Positions 11,264 through 25,000 of a stretch of 64,000 bases of DNA are shown here, piece by piece. The notes beneath the pieces were generated by a model. That model was not told where the DNA came from. It did not search any database and saw only the letters and a program-made list of their open reading frames with translations. The stretch spans positions 78,743,592 through 78,807,591 of the forward strand of contig NC_092345.1 in the NCBI RefSeq assembly GCF_963676685.1, given 5' to 3'. How positions within the stretch are numbered: position 1 is the stretch's first letter; every line of letters begins with the position of its first letter. The position numbers and the translations under genes were made by a program. This DNA comes from Mytilus edulis. Taxonomy: Eukaryota; Mollusca; Bivalvia; Mytilida; Mytilidae.

Positions 11264-11674
11264 CCTGACTTAATGTTATTTTCCAGTGCAGGTATTTGAT
11301 GACAACACATATATATTGAAAAACCAACTTGATATGTTCGGCATACGCGAAGGATTTTCTAATTTGCTGAGAACATAATTTTATCGTGTGTGTATAATTT
11401 ATAATAACACTTTTAACATTAAATTAAAGTATTAACAGTGTAAATTGCGTGATTTTGTATCAGAAATGTATTATTGACTGAAGCACGTCATTATTTTCCC
11501 TCTGTGAGCCTCTGACAGTCTGATAGCTTATGACTACGTCACATAGTAACCGGTGATATGATGACGTTTTTGAGGTTCCAATTGGGGATAAAAACGTCGT
11601 ATATACCCTGGCAGTTTCCTGAATATATACTGACATCTCTGTGTTGTTATCCAATCACAAACCTCAACACATTT
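11264..11674. repeat. Interior of a region bounded by a 16-bp inverted repeat
   Basis: Non-coding sequence between the inverted repeats at 11248-11263 and 11675-11690. It again contains GTATATACCCTGGCAG, related to the GTATATACC ends of the neighbouring palindrome, so it may be part of the same element family. Confidence 0.45.
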
Positions 11675-11698
11675 GTAATCCGTAATATATATATATAT

Positions 11699-11861
11699 AA
11701 CTCGTCTAAACATCAACCCAACAATGTTAGATCTGTAAATTTGCTTTCGCAAATTTTTGGTTCTTCCCTCGCCGGGATTCGAACCCATGCTACTGTGATA
11801 TCGTGACACCAAATCGCCTGCACTGCAGCCGTCCCGCTAGACCACACGACCACCTGGGCTC
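11699..11861 (-). mobile_element. tRNA-derived SINE, copy B
   Basis: Full-length copy of the same SINE as at 10914-11076, in the opposite orientation. The B box is GGATTCGAACC when read on the + strand. Confidence 0.8.
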
Positions 11862-11863
11862 TC

Positions 11864-14660
11864 AAACTAGAGGCTCTAAAGAGCCTGTGTCGCTCACCTT
11901 GGTCTATGTGCATATTAAACAAAGGACACAAATGGATTCATGACAAAATTGTATTTTGGTGATGGTGATGTGTTTGAAGTTCTTACTTTACTGAACGATT
12001 TTGCTTCTTACAATTATATCTATCATGAACTTTGCCCATTAGTAACAGAGAACTATATTTGGTAAAAATTTACATAAATTTACCAAATTAATGAAAATTG
12101 TTAAAAATTGACTATAAAGGGCAATAACTCCTTAAGGGGTCAATTGACCATTTAGGTCATGTTGACTTATTTGTAGATCTAACTTTGCTGAACATTATTG
12201 CTGTTTACAGTTTATCGCTATCTATAATAGTATTCAAGATAACCAAAAACGGCAAAATTTCTTTAAAAATTACCAATTGGAGGGCAGCAACCCAACAACC
12301 AGTTGTCCAATTCATCTGAAAAATTCAGGGCAGATAGATATTGACTTGATTAACAATTTAACTTCTTGTCAGATTTGCTCTAGATGCTTTGGTTTCATAG
12401 TTATAAGCAAAAAACTGCATTTTACCCCTATGTTCTATTTTTAGCCGTGGCGGCCATCTTGGTTGAATGGCCAGGTCATCGGACACATTTTTCAAACTAG
12501 ATACCTCAAAGATGATTGTGGCCTAGTAGTTTCAGTGGAGATTTTGTAAAAGATTACTTAGATTTATGAAAAATGGTTAAAGATTGACTATAAAGGGCAA
12601 TAACTCCTAAACGGGTCAACTGACCATTTTGGTCATGTTGACTTATTTGTAGATCTTACTTTGCTGAACATTATTGCTGTTTACAATTTATCTCTATCTA
12701 TAATAATATTCAAGATAATAACCAAAAACAGCAAAATTTCCTCAAAATTACCAATTCAGGGGCAGCAACCCAACAACCGATTGACCGATTCATCTGAAAA
12801 TTTCAGGGCAGATAGTTCTTGACCTGATAAACATTTTTATCCCATGTCAGATTTCCTCAAAATGCTTTGGTTTTTGAGTTATAAGCCAAAAACTGCATTT
12901 TACCCCTATGTTCTATTTTTAGCGGTGGCGGCCATCTTGGTTGGTTGACCAGGTCACGCCACACATTTTTTAAACTAGATACCCCAAAGATGATTGTGGC
13001 CAAGTTTGGATTAATTTGGCCAAGTCGTTTCAGAGGAGAAGATTTTTGTAAAAGATTACTTTAATTTACGAAAAATGGTTAAAAATTGACTATAAAGGGC
13101 AATAACTCCTAAACGGGTCAACTGACCATTTTAGTCATGTTGACTTATTTGTAGATCTTACTTTGCTGAACATTATTGCTGTTTACAATTTATCTCTATC
13201 TATAATAATATTCAAGATAATAACCAAAAACAGCAAAATTTCCTCAAAATTACCAATTCAGGGGCAGCAACCCAACAACCGATTGACCGATTCATCTGAA
13301 AATTTCAGGGCAGATAGTTCTTGACCTGATAAACATTTTTATCCCATGTCAGATTTCCTCAAAATGCTTTGGTTTTTGAGTTATAAGCCAAAAACTGCAT
13401 TTTACCCCTATGTTCTATTTTTAGCGGTGGCGGCCATCTTGGTTGGTTGACCAGGTCACGCCACACATTTTTTAAACTAGATACCCCAAAGATGATTGTG
13501 GCCAAGTTTGGATTAATTTGGCCAAGTCGTTTCAGAGGAGAAGATTTTTGTAAAAGATTACTTTAATTTACGAAAAATGGTTAAAAATTGACTATAAAGG
13601 GCAATAACTCCTAAACGGGTCAACTGACCATTTTAGTCATGTTGACTTATTTGTAGATCTTACTTTGCTGAACATTATTGCTGTTTACAGTTTATCTCTA
13701 TCTATAATAATATTCAAGATAATAACCAAAAACAGCAAAATTTCCTCAAAATTACCAATTCAGGGGCAGCAACCCAACAACCGATTGACCGATTCATCTG
13801 AAAATTTTAGGGCAGATAGATCTTGACCTGATAAACATTTTTATCCCATGTCAGATTTCCTCAAAATGCTTTGGTTTTTGAGTTATAAGCCAAAAACTGC
13901 ATTTTACCCCTTTGTTCTATTTTTAGCCGTGGCGGCCATCTTGGTTGGTTGACCAGGTCACGCCACACATTTTTTAAATTAGATACCCAAAAGATGATTG
14001 TGGCCAAGTTTGGATTAATTTGGCCAAGTAGTTTCAGAGGAGAAGATTTTTGTAAAAGATTACTTTAATTAACGAAAAATGGTTAAAAATTGACTATAAA
14101 GGGCAATAACTCCTAAACGGGTCAACTGACCATTTTGGTCATGTTGACTTATTTGTAGATCTTACTTTGCTGAACATTATTGCTGTTTACAGTTTATCTC
14201 TAACTATAATAATATTCAAGATAATAACCAAAAACAGCAAAATTTCTTCAAAATTACCAATTCAGGGGCAGCAACCCAACAACTGATTGACCGATTCATC
14301 TGAAAATTTCAGGGCAGATAGATCTTGACCTGATAAACATTTTTACCCCATGTCAGATTTGCTCTAAATGCTTTGGTTTTTGAGTTATAAGCCAAAAACT
14401 GCATTTTACCCCTATGTTCTATTTTTAGCCGTGGCGGCCATCTTGGTTGGTTGACCGGGTCACGCCACACATTTTTTAAACTAGATACCCCAATGATGAT
14501 TGTGGCCAAGTTTGGTTTGATTTGGCCCAGTAGTTTCAGAGGAGAAGATTTTTGTAAAAGTTAACGACGACGGACGCAGGACGACGACGGACGCAGGACG
14601 ACGGACGCCGGACGCAAAGTGATGGGAAAAGCTCACTTGGCCCTTCGGGCCAGGTGAGCT
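11864..14660. repeat. Macrosatellite of a 502-bp unit with hairpin ends
   Basis: The left end has the hairpin AGGCTC-taaa-GAGCCT and the right end the hairpin GCTCACTTGGCCC-ttc-GGGCCAGGTGAGC. Between them the block GACTATAAAGGGCAATAACT recurs at about 12109, 12585, 13087, 13589 and 14091. The last three intervals are exactly 502 bp and the first is 476 bp. The units from 12585 to about 14090 are nearly identical, so amplification was recent; the first is diverged. A GACGACGGACGCAGGAC stretch precedes the right hairpin. No ORF is conserved. The end structure resembles the other Helentron/pearl-like elements here. Confidence 0.8.
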
Positions 14661-14935
14661 AAAAAAGAGCTTTCGCTGGCCGTGTGTTACCTTTCCTCGT
14701 CAGTTTTAATCTAGCGGCGTACTACAGTACATGATATATAAGGCATGAAGATGTTATTGTTACAGATCAGCTAAATTATCTATAGTAAAGGATCCTACAA
14801 ATTAATGTAATATACAGTCACAGAAAATAATTATATTTATAAGTACGTCTGAGTCAGTGACAACTCTACAACAGATGTATCCATCGGATCGCCATCAATG
14901 ATGGTGATACATGGCTGTGTACATATTGTATATAC

Positions 14936-15098
14936 AACTCGTCTAAACATCAACCCAACAATGTTAGATCTGTAAATTTGCTTTCGCAAATTTTTGGTTC
15001 TTCCCTCGCCGGGATTCGAACCCATGCTACTGTGATATCGTGACACCAAATCGCCTGCACTGCAGCCGTCCCGCTAGACCACACGACCACCTGGGCTC
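14936..15098 (-). mobile_element. tRNA-derived SINE, copy C
   Basis: Full-length copy in - orientation inside the first duplicated unit. Confidence 0.78.
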
Positions 15099-15376
15099 TC
15101 AAAAAAAGAGCTTTCGCTGGCCGTGTGTTACCTTTCCACGTCAGTTTTAATCTAGCGGCGTACTGCAGTACATGATATATAAGGCATGAAGATGTTATTG
15201 TTACAGATCAGCTAAATTATCTATAGTAAAGGATCCTACAAATGAATGTAAGATACAGTCACAGAAAATAATTATATTTATAAGTACGTCTGAGTCAGTG
15301 ACAACCCTACAACAGATGTATCCATCGGATCGCCATCAATGATGGTGATACATGGCTGTGTACATAATGTATATAC

Positions 15377-15463
15377 AACTCGTCTAAACATCAACCCAAC
15401 AATGTTAGATCTGTAAATTTGCTTTCGCAAATTTTTGGTTCTTCCCTCGCCGGGATTCGAACC
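15377..15463 (-). mobile_element. tRNA-derived SINE, copy D (truncated at the B box)
   Basis: Only the 3' half of the SINE is present. It stops within the B box, at GGATTCGAACC, and the next base starts copy E in the opposite direction. Confidence 0.75.
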
Positions 15464-15625
15464 GAGCCCAGGTGGTCGTGTGGTCTAGCGGGACGGCTGC
15501 AGTGCAGGCGATTTGGTGTCACGATATCACAGTAGCATGGGTTCGAATCCCGGCGAGGGAAGAACCAAAAATATGCGAAAGCAAATTTACAGATCTAACA
15601 TTGTTGGGTTGATGTTAGACGAGTT
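15464..15625 (+). mobile_element. tRNA-derived SINE, copy E
   Basis: Full-length copy in + orientation. It carries a small change (ATATGCG in place of ATTTGCG) that breaks the hairpin seen in copy A, and lacks one T near its end. Confidence 0.78.
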
Positions 15626-15852
15626 GTATATACATTATGTACACAGCCATGTATCACCATCATTGATGGCGATCCGATGGATACATCTGTTGTAGAGTTG
15701 TCACTGACTCAGACGTACTTATATAAATATGACAAATACAGCTTAAATCGGCAGTTTGAGTGAGTAAGAAAAATGGTCTCCACACAAAAAAAAAAAGAAA
15801 ACAATTATAATTTAAACCAAACTTGCAAAAGAATATTCAGAAATAGGAAAGC

Positions 15853-18800
15853 ATGGCTGTTGCGTGTTTAACCGAAAAAGCAATTAGCATTGAATTTTAT
15901 GTGTTTCCGAATATATCAAAAATAGTTCTATACACTTTACCTTTGTTTTCCCTAGTTTCTGTATCGCCTTGTACCTTTCCATCGTATATGACTGGAACCT
16001 GGTCTGATAGCAAGTTTTATGATGTACAGTTCAGTGGAGGGACACACATGTACCTTTCAGGTTACACCATCAGTCGAAAAGGAAGCACTTCAAATCTTAC
16101 CTGTTATATGACAGAGGATAATAAATATGTTGTCAGGTAATATGAATATGAATACAAACGAATGTACGTCATTAAGACAGCATTTCCAATACAAAACTGA
16201 AACCAATAGACATCTTCAGCGTAAATTCAGTCTTTAATTAGTATGGCGTTCATTATCACTGAACTAGTATATATTTTTTTAGTGTCCAGTTGAAGGACGC
16301 CTCCGGGTGCGGGAATTTCTCGCTACATTGAAGACCTGTTGGTGACCTTCTGCTGTTGTTATTTTCTATGGTCGGGTTGTTGTCTCTTTGGCACATTCCC
16401 CATTTCCATTCTCAATTTTATTTGACTATCACAATAGACAGGTGTTTTCTCAGAAGTCATAATTTGTTATATTTCAAAGACTAGAAATGGAGAATAATAT
16501 GAACACAAAACATACCCTTAAAACTGAATTACACACATGAAACGAAATTCCACATAAGATTTGAATATTTAACTGAACGTTCCCTTATATGTATTCAATA
16601 TTTACATTGAAATTATATAATAACAATCACAATATGAAATGTAAACATACAATAAGAAGGTATTGAGACGATGGGCAGGAAATAAGGACTTACATTCGAA
16701 AAATAAGTTAACAAGGAACCCTTCAATAGGCCACCTACAAATCGATCAAAGAGATACAGTAAGGGTTTTCTAGCAAATAGAGCCCCATTCCTACCAGACA
16801 TGGTTCCATATTTTGACATTCAACACGGTCAAACAGGAACCTCTTTCCCCAACAATAGCAACAATCTTGCAGGGAAAGGCCATATGTTAATACACATCTT
16901 GATTTGATTTTGCTTTTTGTTTATCTTGGGTTGGAGTTTGTTTTTGTTTGTTTTCGGGGTGGTGATTCTTACCCGACTATACTGATTAATCAGTGTTGCG
17001 TTCCTATTTCAAACTGAAGGTGTTGCATTATTTTGAATGCACATTATCATAATATTTGATACATACTGTATTTTGATAGTCAGAGTACTAATTGTTTTCA
17101 GAACAACAGAGAGCATCACAGCCGATATAAGTGGTGTATCAGGACAGTATTATTACTATTTATGTATGGAAGTCACACAGATTACTGATTATTCTTTTTA
17201 TTATTATCTTCAGTCTGGTAAGTAAAAGCTACACATTTAGAAATAATGTGGAACCATTATTTACATAATAAAACAAAACATAATAGTCCGATATTTGTTC
17301 GGAGTATTGTTGAATTATACTTATAATACATAAAAACGGTTTCTTGGCAGTAACATGTATATTTAGATGACCTTATAATTACAGTACTATGAAGTAAAGG
17401 AAATACATGATACATGAACCCTAAAAACACAACAAAATCGAGAAAATACATCTAGTGCCAGAATCCAAGTTACTTTACCATATGCCATCGATGACCTTCG
17501 GTGGTACTCTGCTCTCTGGTCGTGTTGATGTCTCAGGGACATATTCACCATTTTCATTCTCAATTCAAGAATCTGAGGTCTGACTTCAACATTGAATTCC
17601 TTAAAAAAAGAAAATAGAAAAGAAACGTTTGAAGGTACAATCAAAGTCAATTGAATGCAAGGAATATGTCCCTGTCTTTCAATATTGATTCGAACAGGAA
17701 GGTTTCAAAGAACAGTGAATTGATAATAATTATCGAAGAACATGAGTTTTGAAGAAAATGACGACAGGAAACGTGTCTAATTATAATTTTAAACAAAATA
17801 AACAGAAGAGATTTAACAAATAATAAATGCATGTTAGCCTATCTTTCCGGGGTATGAAGATAGTAGAAGAATACATCTTGTTATATTTTGTCATTTGATA
17901 AAAGAATCTAGCATATAGTAAATTCATTAAACAAATGGTGGGCTAAATATACAATAAACTCATCATAGATACCAGGACTAAATTTTATATATACGCCAGA
18001 CGCGCGTTTTGTCTACAAAAGACCCATCAGTGACGCTCGAATCCAAAAATAAAGTTAAAAAGGCCAATAAAAGTACGAAGTTGAAGAGCATTGAGGACCA
18101 AAATTCCTAAAAGTTTTCTCAAATCCAGCTAAGGTAATCTATGCCTGAGATATAAAAGCCTTGGTATTTCAAAAATTCTAAATTTTGTAAACAGTTAATT
18201 CATAAATATAACCATATCAATGATAATTCATGTCAGCACAAAAAACACTTTTTTCAGACGAGGACACGAACAACGAGAGAACAATAGCTGTTATTGCTGA
18301 CACTTCTGATAAACGTATTTCTGCGTTTTGTCAGACGCCTATTAGTCTACAGCAGTTTCATATTATGGTAAAAAATGGTAAGAATATATAAGAAATATTG
18401 CCATTGCTTGAAGGGATACCAGTAAATTCAAAACAGAAGACATCGAGGCCAGCAACATGTGCCTATAGTCTGAGATATCCTTTTAAAATCAAATCAAAAT
18501 AAACAATGTTCAAATAATTTGCATAAATACAGGAATGGTATTCAACAGACAACAATATGACTGGAAACAGTAGCATACTCTTGCCCTACATGCGTTAATC
18601 GTCCACCGTCTGAAAGGTCACATTTTCAGTGTTTACAAATGGAAACACCAGAAACATAACAAACCGTTAAATGCCAAATTAACATAGTTATGCAGACATA
18701 TCAGATGTGAGCAACACTGTTACATGAGCCAAATCGCGAAATTTGTAAATGATAATTTCACAGGCGCTTGGGGAATTGACCTCTTTTTCTATATTTTGTT

Positions 18801-19038
18801 TTGTTTTGTTTTTCTAAAAGAGGATGGAAACAATGAATTTTTCAAAGAGAATACAAACAGCCCGACTAAAGTGCAGAAAAAAGCCCGAGTCAACCAATGG
18901 GTCTTCAACGCAGCAAATGCAATCCCGCACCCGGATGCGGCTTCAGCTGGCCCCTAAACAATAAGGTATTCTCGTTCAGCGAAATGGACGCACATTTAAA
19001 CACCGAAGCATACAAATAACCCAAAATTTAAGAAAAAC

Positions 19039-19071
<33 letters not shown>

Positions 19072-22000
19072 CTAGATATTCCACAATTGGGACATGTACA
19101 AAGTATGCGGCCGAGTTAAAAAAATGTTTGAACTATTTAAGCCTCCCTTGTCCATAAACACACACAATACACCTCTGGCCAATAAAAAGCACACATAGAA
19201 ATGCAGAGTTTAAGTAAGTCCGATTTCGATTTTTAAAAATAAACAGAAGAAACTTTAAGCCTCAGACTTTAATAAAACTGATTGAAAGATTATGCCTTCA
19301 TCATATAAAAACCAATCACAATCCTCCCGTTAGTGCGTTATCATCATGCCACCATAAATTATACGAGACAAACATAACTCATTTCATGCCAACAACTTGT
19401 ATAAAACAAAGATTTTTAATGTCCGATACAGACTTTAGGTGATTTCACAAATATATTGTATATCATCAATTGCATGATTTTTAAAATCATCAAGAATATA
19501 GAACACAATTTGTGTAAGTTATTGTTATCATTCACCAAATGTAAGGATAAATTTGTTCATTAGGCAAATAGAGTTGTCTCCCATATACAATTTTAGCATT
19601 ATTTTTTTTTTGAAATTTCGTATGGATAAGAAGTCATTGTTGCTAAGCTTTACTAAATGTGATTGTAGATTATGATTTTTTGTTTAAAACTATATATATT
19701 CTATTGACATTGTTGGAAATAAAAAAATCTTCACAGACTAAGTGATACCGAGAAAGTATAAGAAGAAACAAACGTCTGATACAAATGGCTTTATAAAGTA
19801 TTGTATGGTTAAATTTTGTTTAGAAAAGGTAAAACGTGAAAGATTTTTTCGTTTTTAGGCCACGAACTTGAAGCTTTACAGACTTGTTCATCACCGATGC
19901 TCGGGGCGTTTCAGTTTGAACTCTCCTCTACAGATTTCTGTACTAGTGAAACTAATTCTGGAAATTGGGCATATGACAGTGGTGATGAAACATTTTCATC
20001 TTTAAATATAACTTATAGTACTACAAGTTGTACTGTTAAAGTCGGACATTCCGGTATGATATTTTATAATAATAATTTGACTTGCGTTTTAATTAAACAA
20101 TGAGAAAGTAAACTGTTTGACAGCCGATGATTTTAAAATAAATATGTTCGCTAAGCGTCAAGTGAAGAACAAATTTACAATTTGTAACAAAATGAAATAA
20201 AAACAACGTCTGAAAAGTGTGTGAATCACTTTTGAGAATCGGAATATGTAGACTCCCACTGCCACTTGGAAATGAAGATAGGTAGAAATAGCGCGACATT
20301 TGTCTTTCCCTTTCAGTATGAGTCTCATTGTACGAACTCCCCATAATTGTGGTAATGCTTTTCTATTAAGAAATGTAAAGTTTCATGTAAGATTTTTTCA
20401 AGCTGAGAGTGAAAAATGTTAAGTTAGAACATCGAAATGTCCACTCGCAACAGCGAAGTGTCAAGTTGGAAGTAAGAAATTTTAAGTTGGTATTTAGTAA
20501 GAACAAATTAGAAGTGAAAAATAAAAGAGAAATGGATGTCAAATTTAAAATTAGAAATTTCTACAACATAATGTTACTATCGATTACTAGTTATACATTC
20601 ATGTTGTTAATTTTTGTATTTTATAGAGAACAACAATGTTGGATGTTTACTTTGTATACAGACAGATGATACCTACATAACTAGCATCATAAATCTTGAT
20701 TCTAATATTGACGATCAAATATACTACAAGTTTACATGTATGGTAAGAACAAAACTCTATAAGTCTTATCAAATACTGATTATATTATTTTGTCGTTTTT
20801 GTGATACTTGGCGATGATTGTATTCTTTGTGTGTATATGCTGGAAAATACAATTTTACCCGCATGATAAGGTTACCAATCACGTTTTAGAAATGAATGTT
20901 GCAATTCGAATGTTTTATTAACTGGATTCTAATTTTGCAAACCAGATGCGCGTTTTAGGTTACAAATGACTCACCAATGACGCACAAATAAAGAAAATGT
21001 AAAAAAGCCAAACAAAGTAAAAAGTTAAAAAGGACCTAACATTCCGCGAGGTTTTTGAAAATACAGGTAATGTAATCTATATCAGGGGTAGAACACCCCT
21101 ATCTAGCCAAACTGTTTACATCAATTATAAAAACAAAGTGATATCTAAGTACAAGGAACAGTATAAAAGGATATGCTTACATTGATTTCCATGATTTTAA
21201 GCTACTATCACTGGGTCGATGACACTGCTGGTTGAAATTTTATTCCCCTAGGGTATCGCCAACCAAGAAGTTAGCACTTATCATTTATATGGTCATAATT
21301 ATAAATTAACTATTTACAAAACTTAAAATTTTTGAAATACTTAGGCTTTTCTAACACAGGAATTATGAATTTCCTTAGCTGTATTTGGAAAAACTGTAAG
21401 AATTTTTTGGTCCTCAATGCTTTTCAACTTCGTACTTTTATTGGCCTTTTTAACTTTATTTTTTATTCGAGCGTCACTGATGAGTCTTTTGAATACGAAA
21501 CGCGCGTCTGGCGCAAATACAAAATTTCAATCCTGGTATCTATGATGAGTTTATCTATCATAATGATTAGTCCTTAAGATGGTTTTCACTGATTTGTTTA
21601 CATTGCAGATTACAAGGACTGATGGTGATAATGTTACTATTTCTCAACGTGCACGGGTGTGTCATAAAGAACAAACAGCAGATAAGATGCCAGATACAAC
21701 TAAATTATATCCTAAAGCTTTCGATGTCATAGGTGCTGTACTGTATCTCGTTCCTAACGGTTAGCTTATTATGATGTATTTCATATTTATGACAATTTAA
21801 AACTAAAACTAAATTTTGTGCGTCTTGCGTACTGAATTAAAGGCATGTTCAATTAACTTTATAATGATCGCAGACGACATCTATCAAAAATAAACAAAAT
21901 GATAAGAATATAACTATATAGATTTTGGATTGGCTTTATAGAAAACAAAATATTAAAAAAAGGAATAAAAGGGAAAAGAGCATAAAATAAGAAATAGAGA

Positions 22001-25000
22001 CAAATTAGCAAAAGATATAGATTAGAGAAACAAAGAACATAGAATAAAGGGCAAAATATAAATAAAAGAGAACATTAGCGCATTCCTACTTCACTAGTGG
22101 TACCCGCCATATTCTTCCTACATGTTAACATCTTGGTGATTTCACAATCGTATAAGAGTGTTATTAAGATGATGCAATTGTTGCTGGAACAATTGGAACA
22201 TATTTGTAGTTATCTGTGACACAGATAGTCCATCAATATCAACCAAATTATGATACGTTCGTAAATCTTTCGAATAAAGGAGTAGGTTCAGTGAGACCCC
22301 TTTTTGGCCACAAAATATAGCAGTTTTACAAAATTATTAAAATGTAAACTTTTAGTTATTTATTGGAAAGAAGAATGCTTCTGCTACATAAATATTGGCT
22401 GTTTTTTTCACAATACAATGCACATATATCGGGTACTAGCATCATTAAGCCATGCTAAATTACTGAAATTTTCACAATTCTAGCATTTTAGATAAATTTT
22501 AGACGGTTTCCGTCTTAAATGAAAGTGGCTGCATTTGTGTTCATTCTAAATATTGAAATGTAAGTTGTATTTGATGATAGTACATAACATTTATAAAGAT
22601 TGAGTATTAACAAGGATGCGGCCACTTTCATTTTTGACAAAAATCATCTGAAAAGTGACAATTTTTGGCATATTTGATAGATTTTTCATATTTAAGCTTG
22701 CATCTGAGCGTTTTTAATGAGTAAATCAGTTAAGTGTTTAAAAAGTGTCCCATATCTTTCGTCAGATGAACCTGAAATTTGAGGCCAAAATCGGCCCTTA
22801 CTCTTTTCTTCATATTTTCATTATATTAAAACAATCTGTGTAATGAAAGCTTCCAATTAAGCAGCAATCTGCTATCAAGAATATCTAAAATCTAACATCT
22901 AAAATTCAGAAATATACACAAATAACTTTGTATTTATAAATCTCATGTTTCATACTTTATTTAACTAGGTAATGCTATTACAAAAGAAGCCAACTGTTTT
23001 CCAAAACCAGAAAGCACAAGTTCTAGTCCTGGTAAGACTACCTTTTACAAACAGATAAGATACAACTTTCTTAAAGATATGTATGCTGGTTTTCTTTATC
23101 CAGATAAACCATATCCTACGAAAAGGATACAAGTATACAAGTAAAATCTCCATGAACTTAATTCACACAAAAATAAAAAGGTCTACACCAACACGATAGG
23201 AGACTCTTTACATTTTCTTGTGAAAAAAATGTTTTAATAGCATTTTTGTGTTACATAGTTGCAACTGACATTTGAATTTAGTGCTGCGCCTTTATTTTTA
23301 ACGAACGAACATCTTGGGTTTGGTACCGGATACCTTTGCAATGACTATTTTTGTAGTATATGAGCTTAATATTTCGTTATTCATTATAAGATAAACAATA
23401 AGAGAATCACACTTTTAAAACACATAAATCAAACAGTAATAGCAATAAGATGTTTTATGTTTATGTTATTCGGATGGACAATTAGGACCTATTATGAGAG
23501 GTTTTAAAAATCTTTCTCTTAATTCTTTGATAAAAAGATGATATGGAAGAAAAACCAAATAAAGTTTTAAAAGTTTTGTTTTTGTATGTATTTAGCACAC
23601 TCATTCATATTTACCTTCAGACGAACTGTTATTTAACGCAGCTTATCATTCTAGACATCTTCCCTATACACTTTATATGTTACACCTTAGTGTAGTTTTA
23701 AGAATAAATAATGTTTGGTTACTCATGAAGGTATTTCATTTGTAACAATGTACATTATTCGTTATTTAACTAAAAGGCAACAATCATGAATCTGTGTTAA
23801 ATAAATGCACATTATTTTCTAAACCAGAATCGTCAAGTAATACAGTGGTGATAGCTATTGTGGTGGTAGTGATCCTGTTATTAGTTATTGTTGGTATTGT
23901 TGCATTTATATATTGGTGGAAGAAAATTAAAGGCAGAGTACGCGTGAAAAATCAAGGTAAACATGTAAAAGCTTACTATGTGGTATGTGTTTTGCTCATG
24001 ATTGAAGTCTGTGCGGTGATCTTTACTCTTTTGATCTCGGATGAAAAGTTGTTTCGGTGGCAATTATACCACATCTTCTTATTTTTATATAAATCATTCG
24101 AAATTTTTAAAGTCTTTTAAAATATCTTTACATGTATGTTATCATTATTTTTAATGATCAGATTATAGAGAAATTAAATCCTAACTTAATGCAAACATAA
24201 TATTTAAATGATGTTTTACACTTTGGTTATCTGAATATATACCATTTCAATTTTGGTAGGATGACTATTTAGTAGAATCTTATGAAAAGTAATGATTATT
24301 TGAGCATTACCTAGGAGGGCAATGTAAAATTTGTCCCAATTCTGACATCAATTTTTTACTCGTTAAAAAATCCAGAGATTTAATACAAAAAATTATAATA
24401 TAGCTATATTTTGTAATTTTACAGCACTACCACGTAAAAGACGTTTTGTGTTTGACATACGGACAGCTCTAACTGTTGGTATGGGTAGTTCACGAAAACG
24501 AGAAAAGTCCTTTGTTCAGCAGAATGGAAGGGATATATTAATTGTCCACAAAAGTGTTGAAGACAAATTGATGACTGGTGAAACTGAAATGTATAATTCC
24601 GAAAAGAGTCCTGTGTCTGCAAGTCGTGGCAGTCACTGTGACGAGAAAAACCATGGCAGTAATGGTACTTTGCTTTCTACAATAGAGAAAGGTTCATCTT
24701 TATTACAAGGAAGCGAAAAAGAGAGAAGCGATAATTCCGAAATTACTAGCATATCTGTTGTTCAAATATCTGAAAACTCATCACCCGAGCTGATAGAAAA
24801 TATGAAGAGTTCTAACGAAAATAACTTGCAAACTACGATGGTAGAGCCAATTATATCTCTTGCACAACAAAAAGACACAGAAGAAGGAGGCAAAAATTCC
24901 CAAAATACTAATACATCTGAAGTGAAGACATCTGAAAACATATCACCAACACCTGAACTTCAAAGATTATCTACACAAGATCAAATAAAAAATGTGAACA

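Larger units (their letters stand above)
14661..15727. repeat. SINE-containing unit: direct duplication plus an inverted third copy
   Basis: A unit of about 440 bp begins AAAAGAGCTTTCGCTGGCC, runs for about 270 bp, and ends in a SINE in - orientation. It occurs at about 14662-15098 and again at about 15105-15463, nearly identical (ATTAATG versus ATGAATG type differences). A third, shorter copy in inverted orientation follows at 15464-15727, again with its SINE. The second and third copies meet head to head, which makes a long inverted repeat with arms near 15273-15463 and 15540-15727 around a 76-bp loop. Confidence 0.75.

Noticed and set aside
11534-11931. Overlapping ORFs with VWSSGTAAVQAIWCHDITVAWV or MVSRYHSSMGSNPG
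   Set aside because: These are translations of the tRNA-derived SINE on its two strands. The same peptides recur at every SINE copy.
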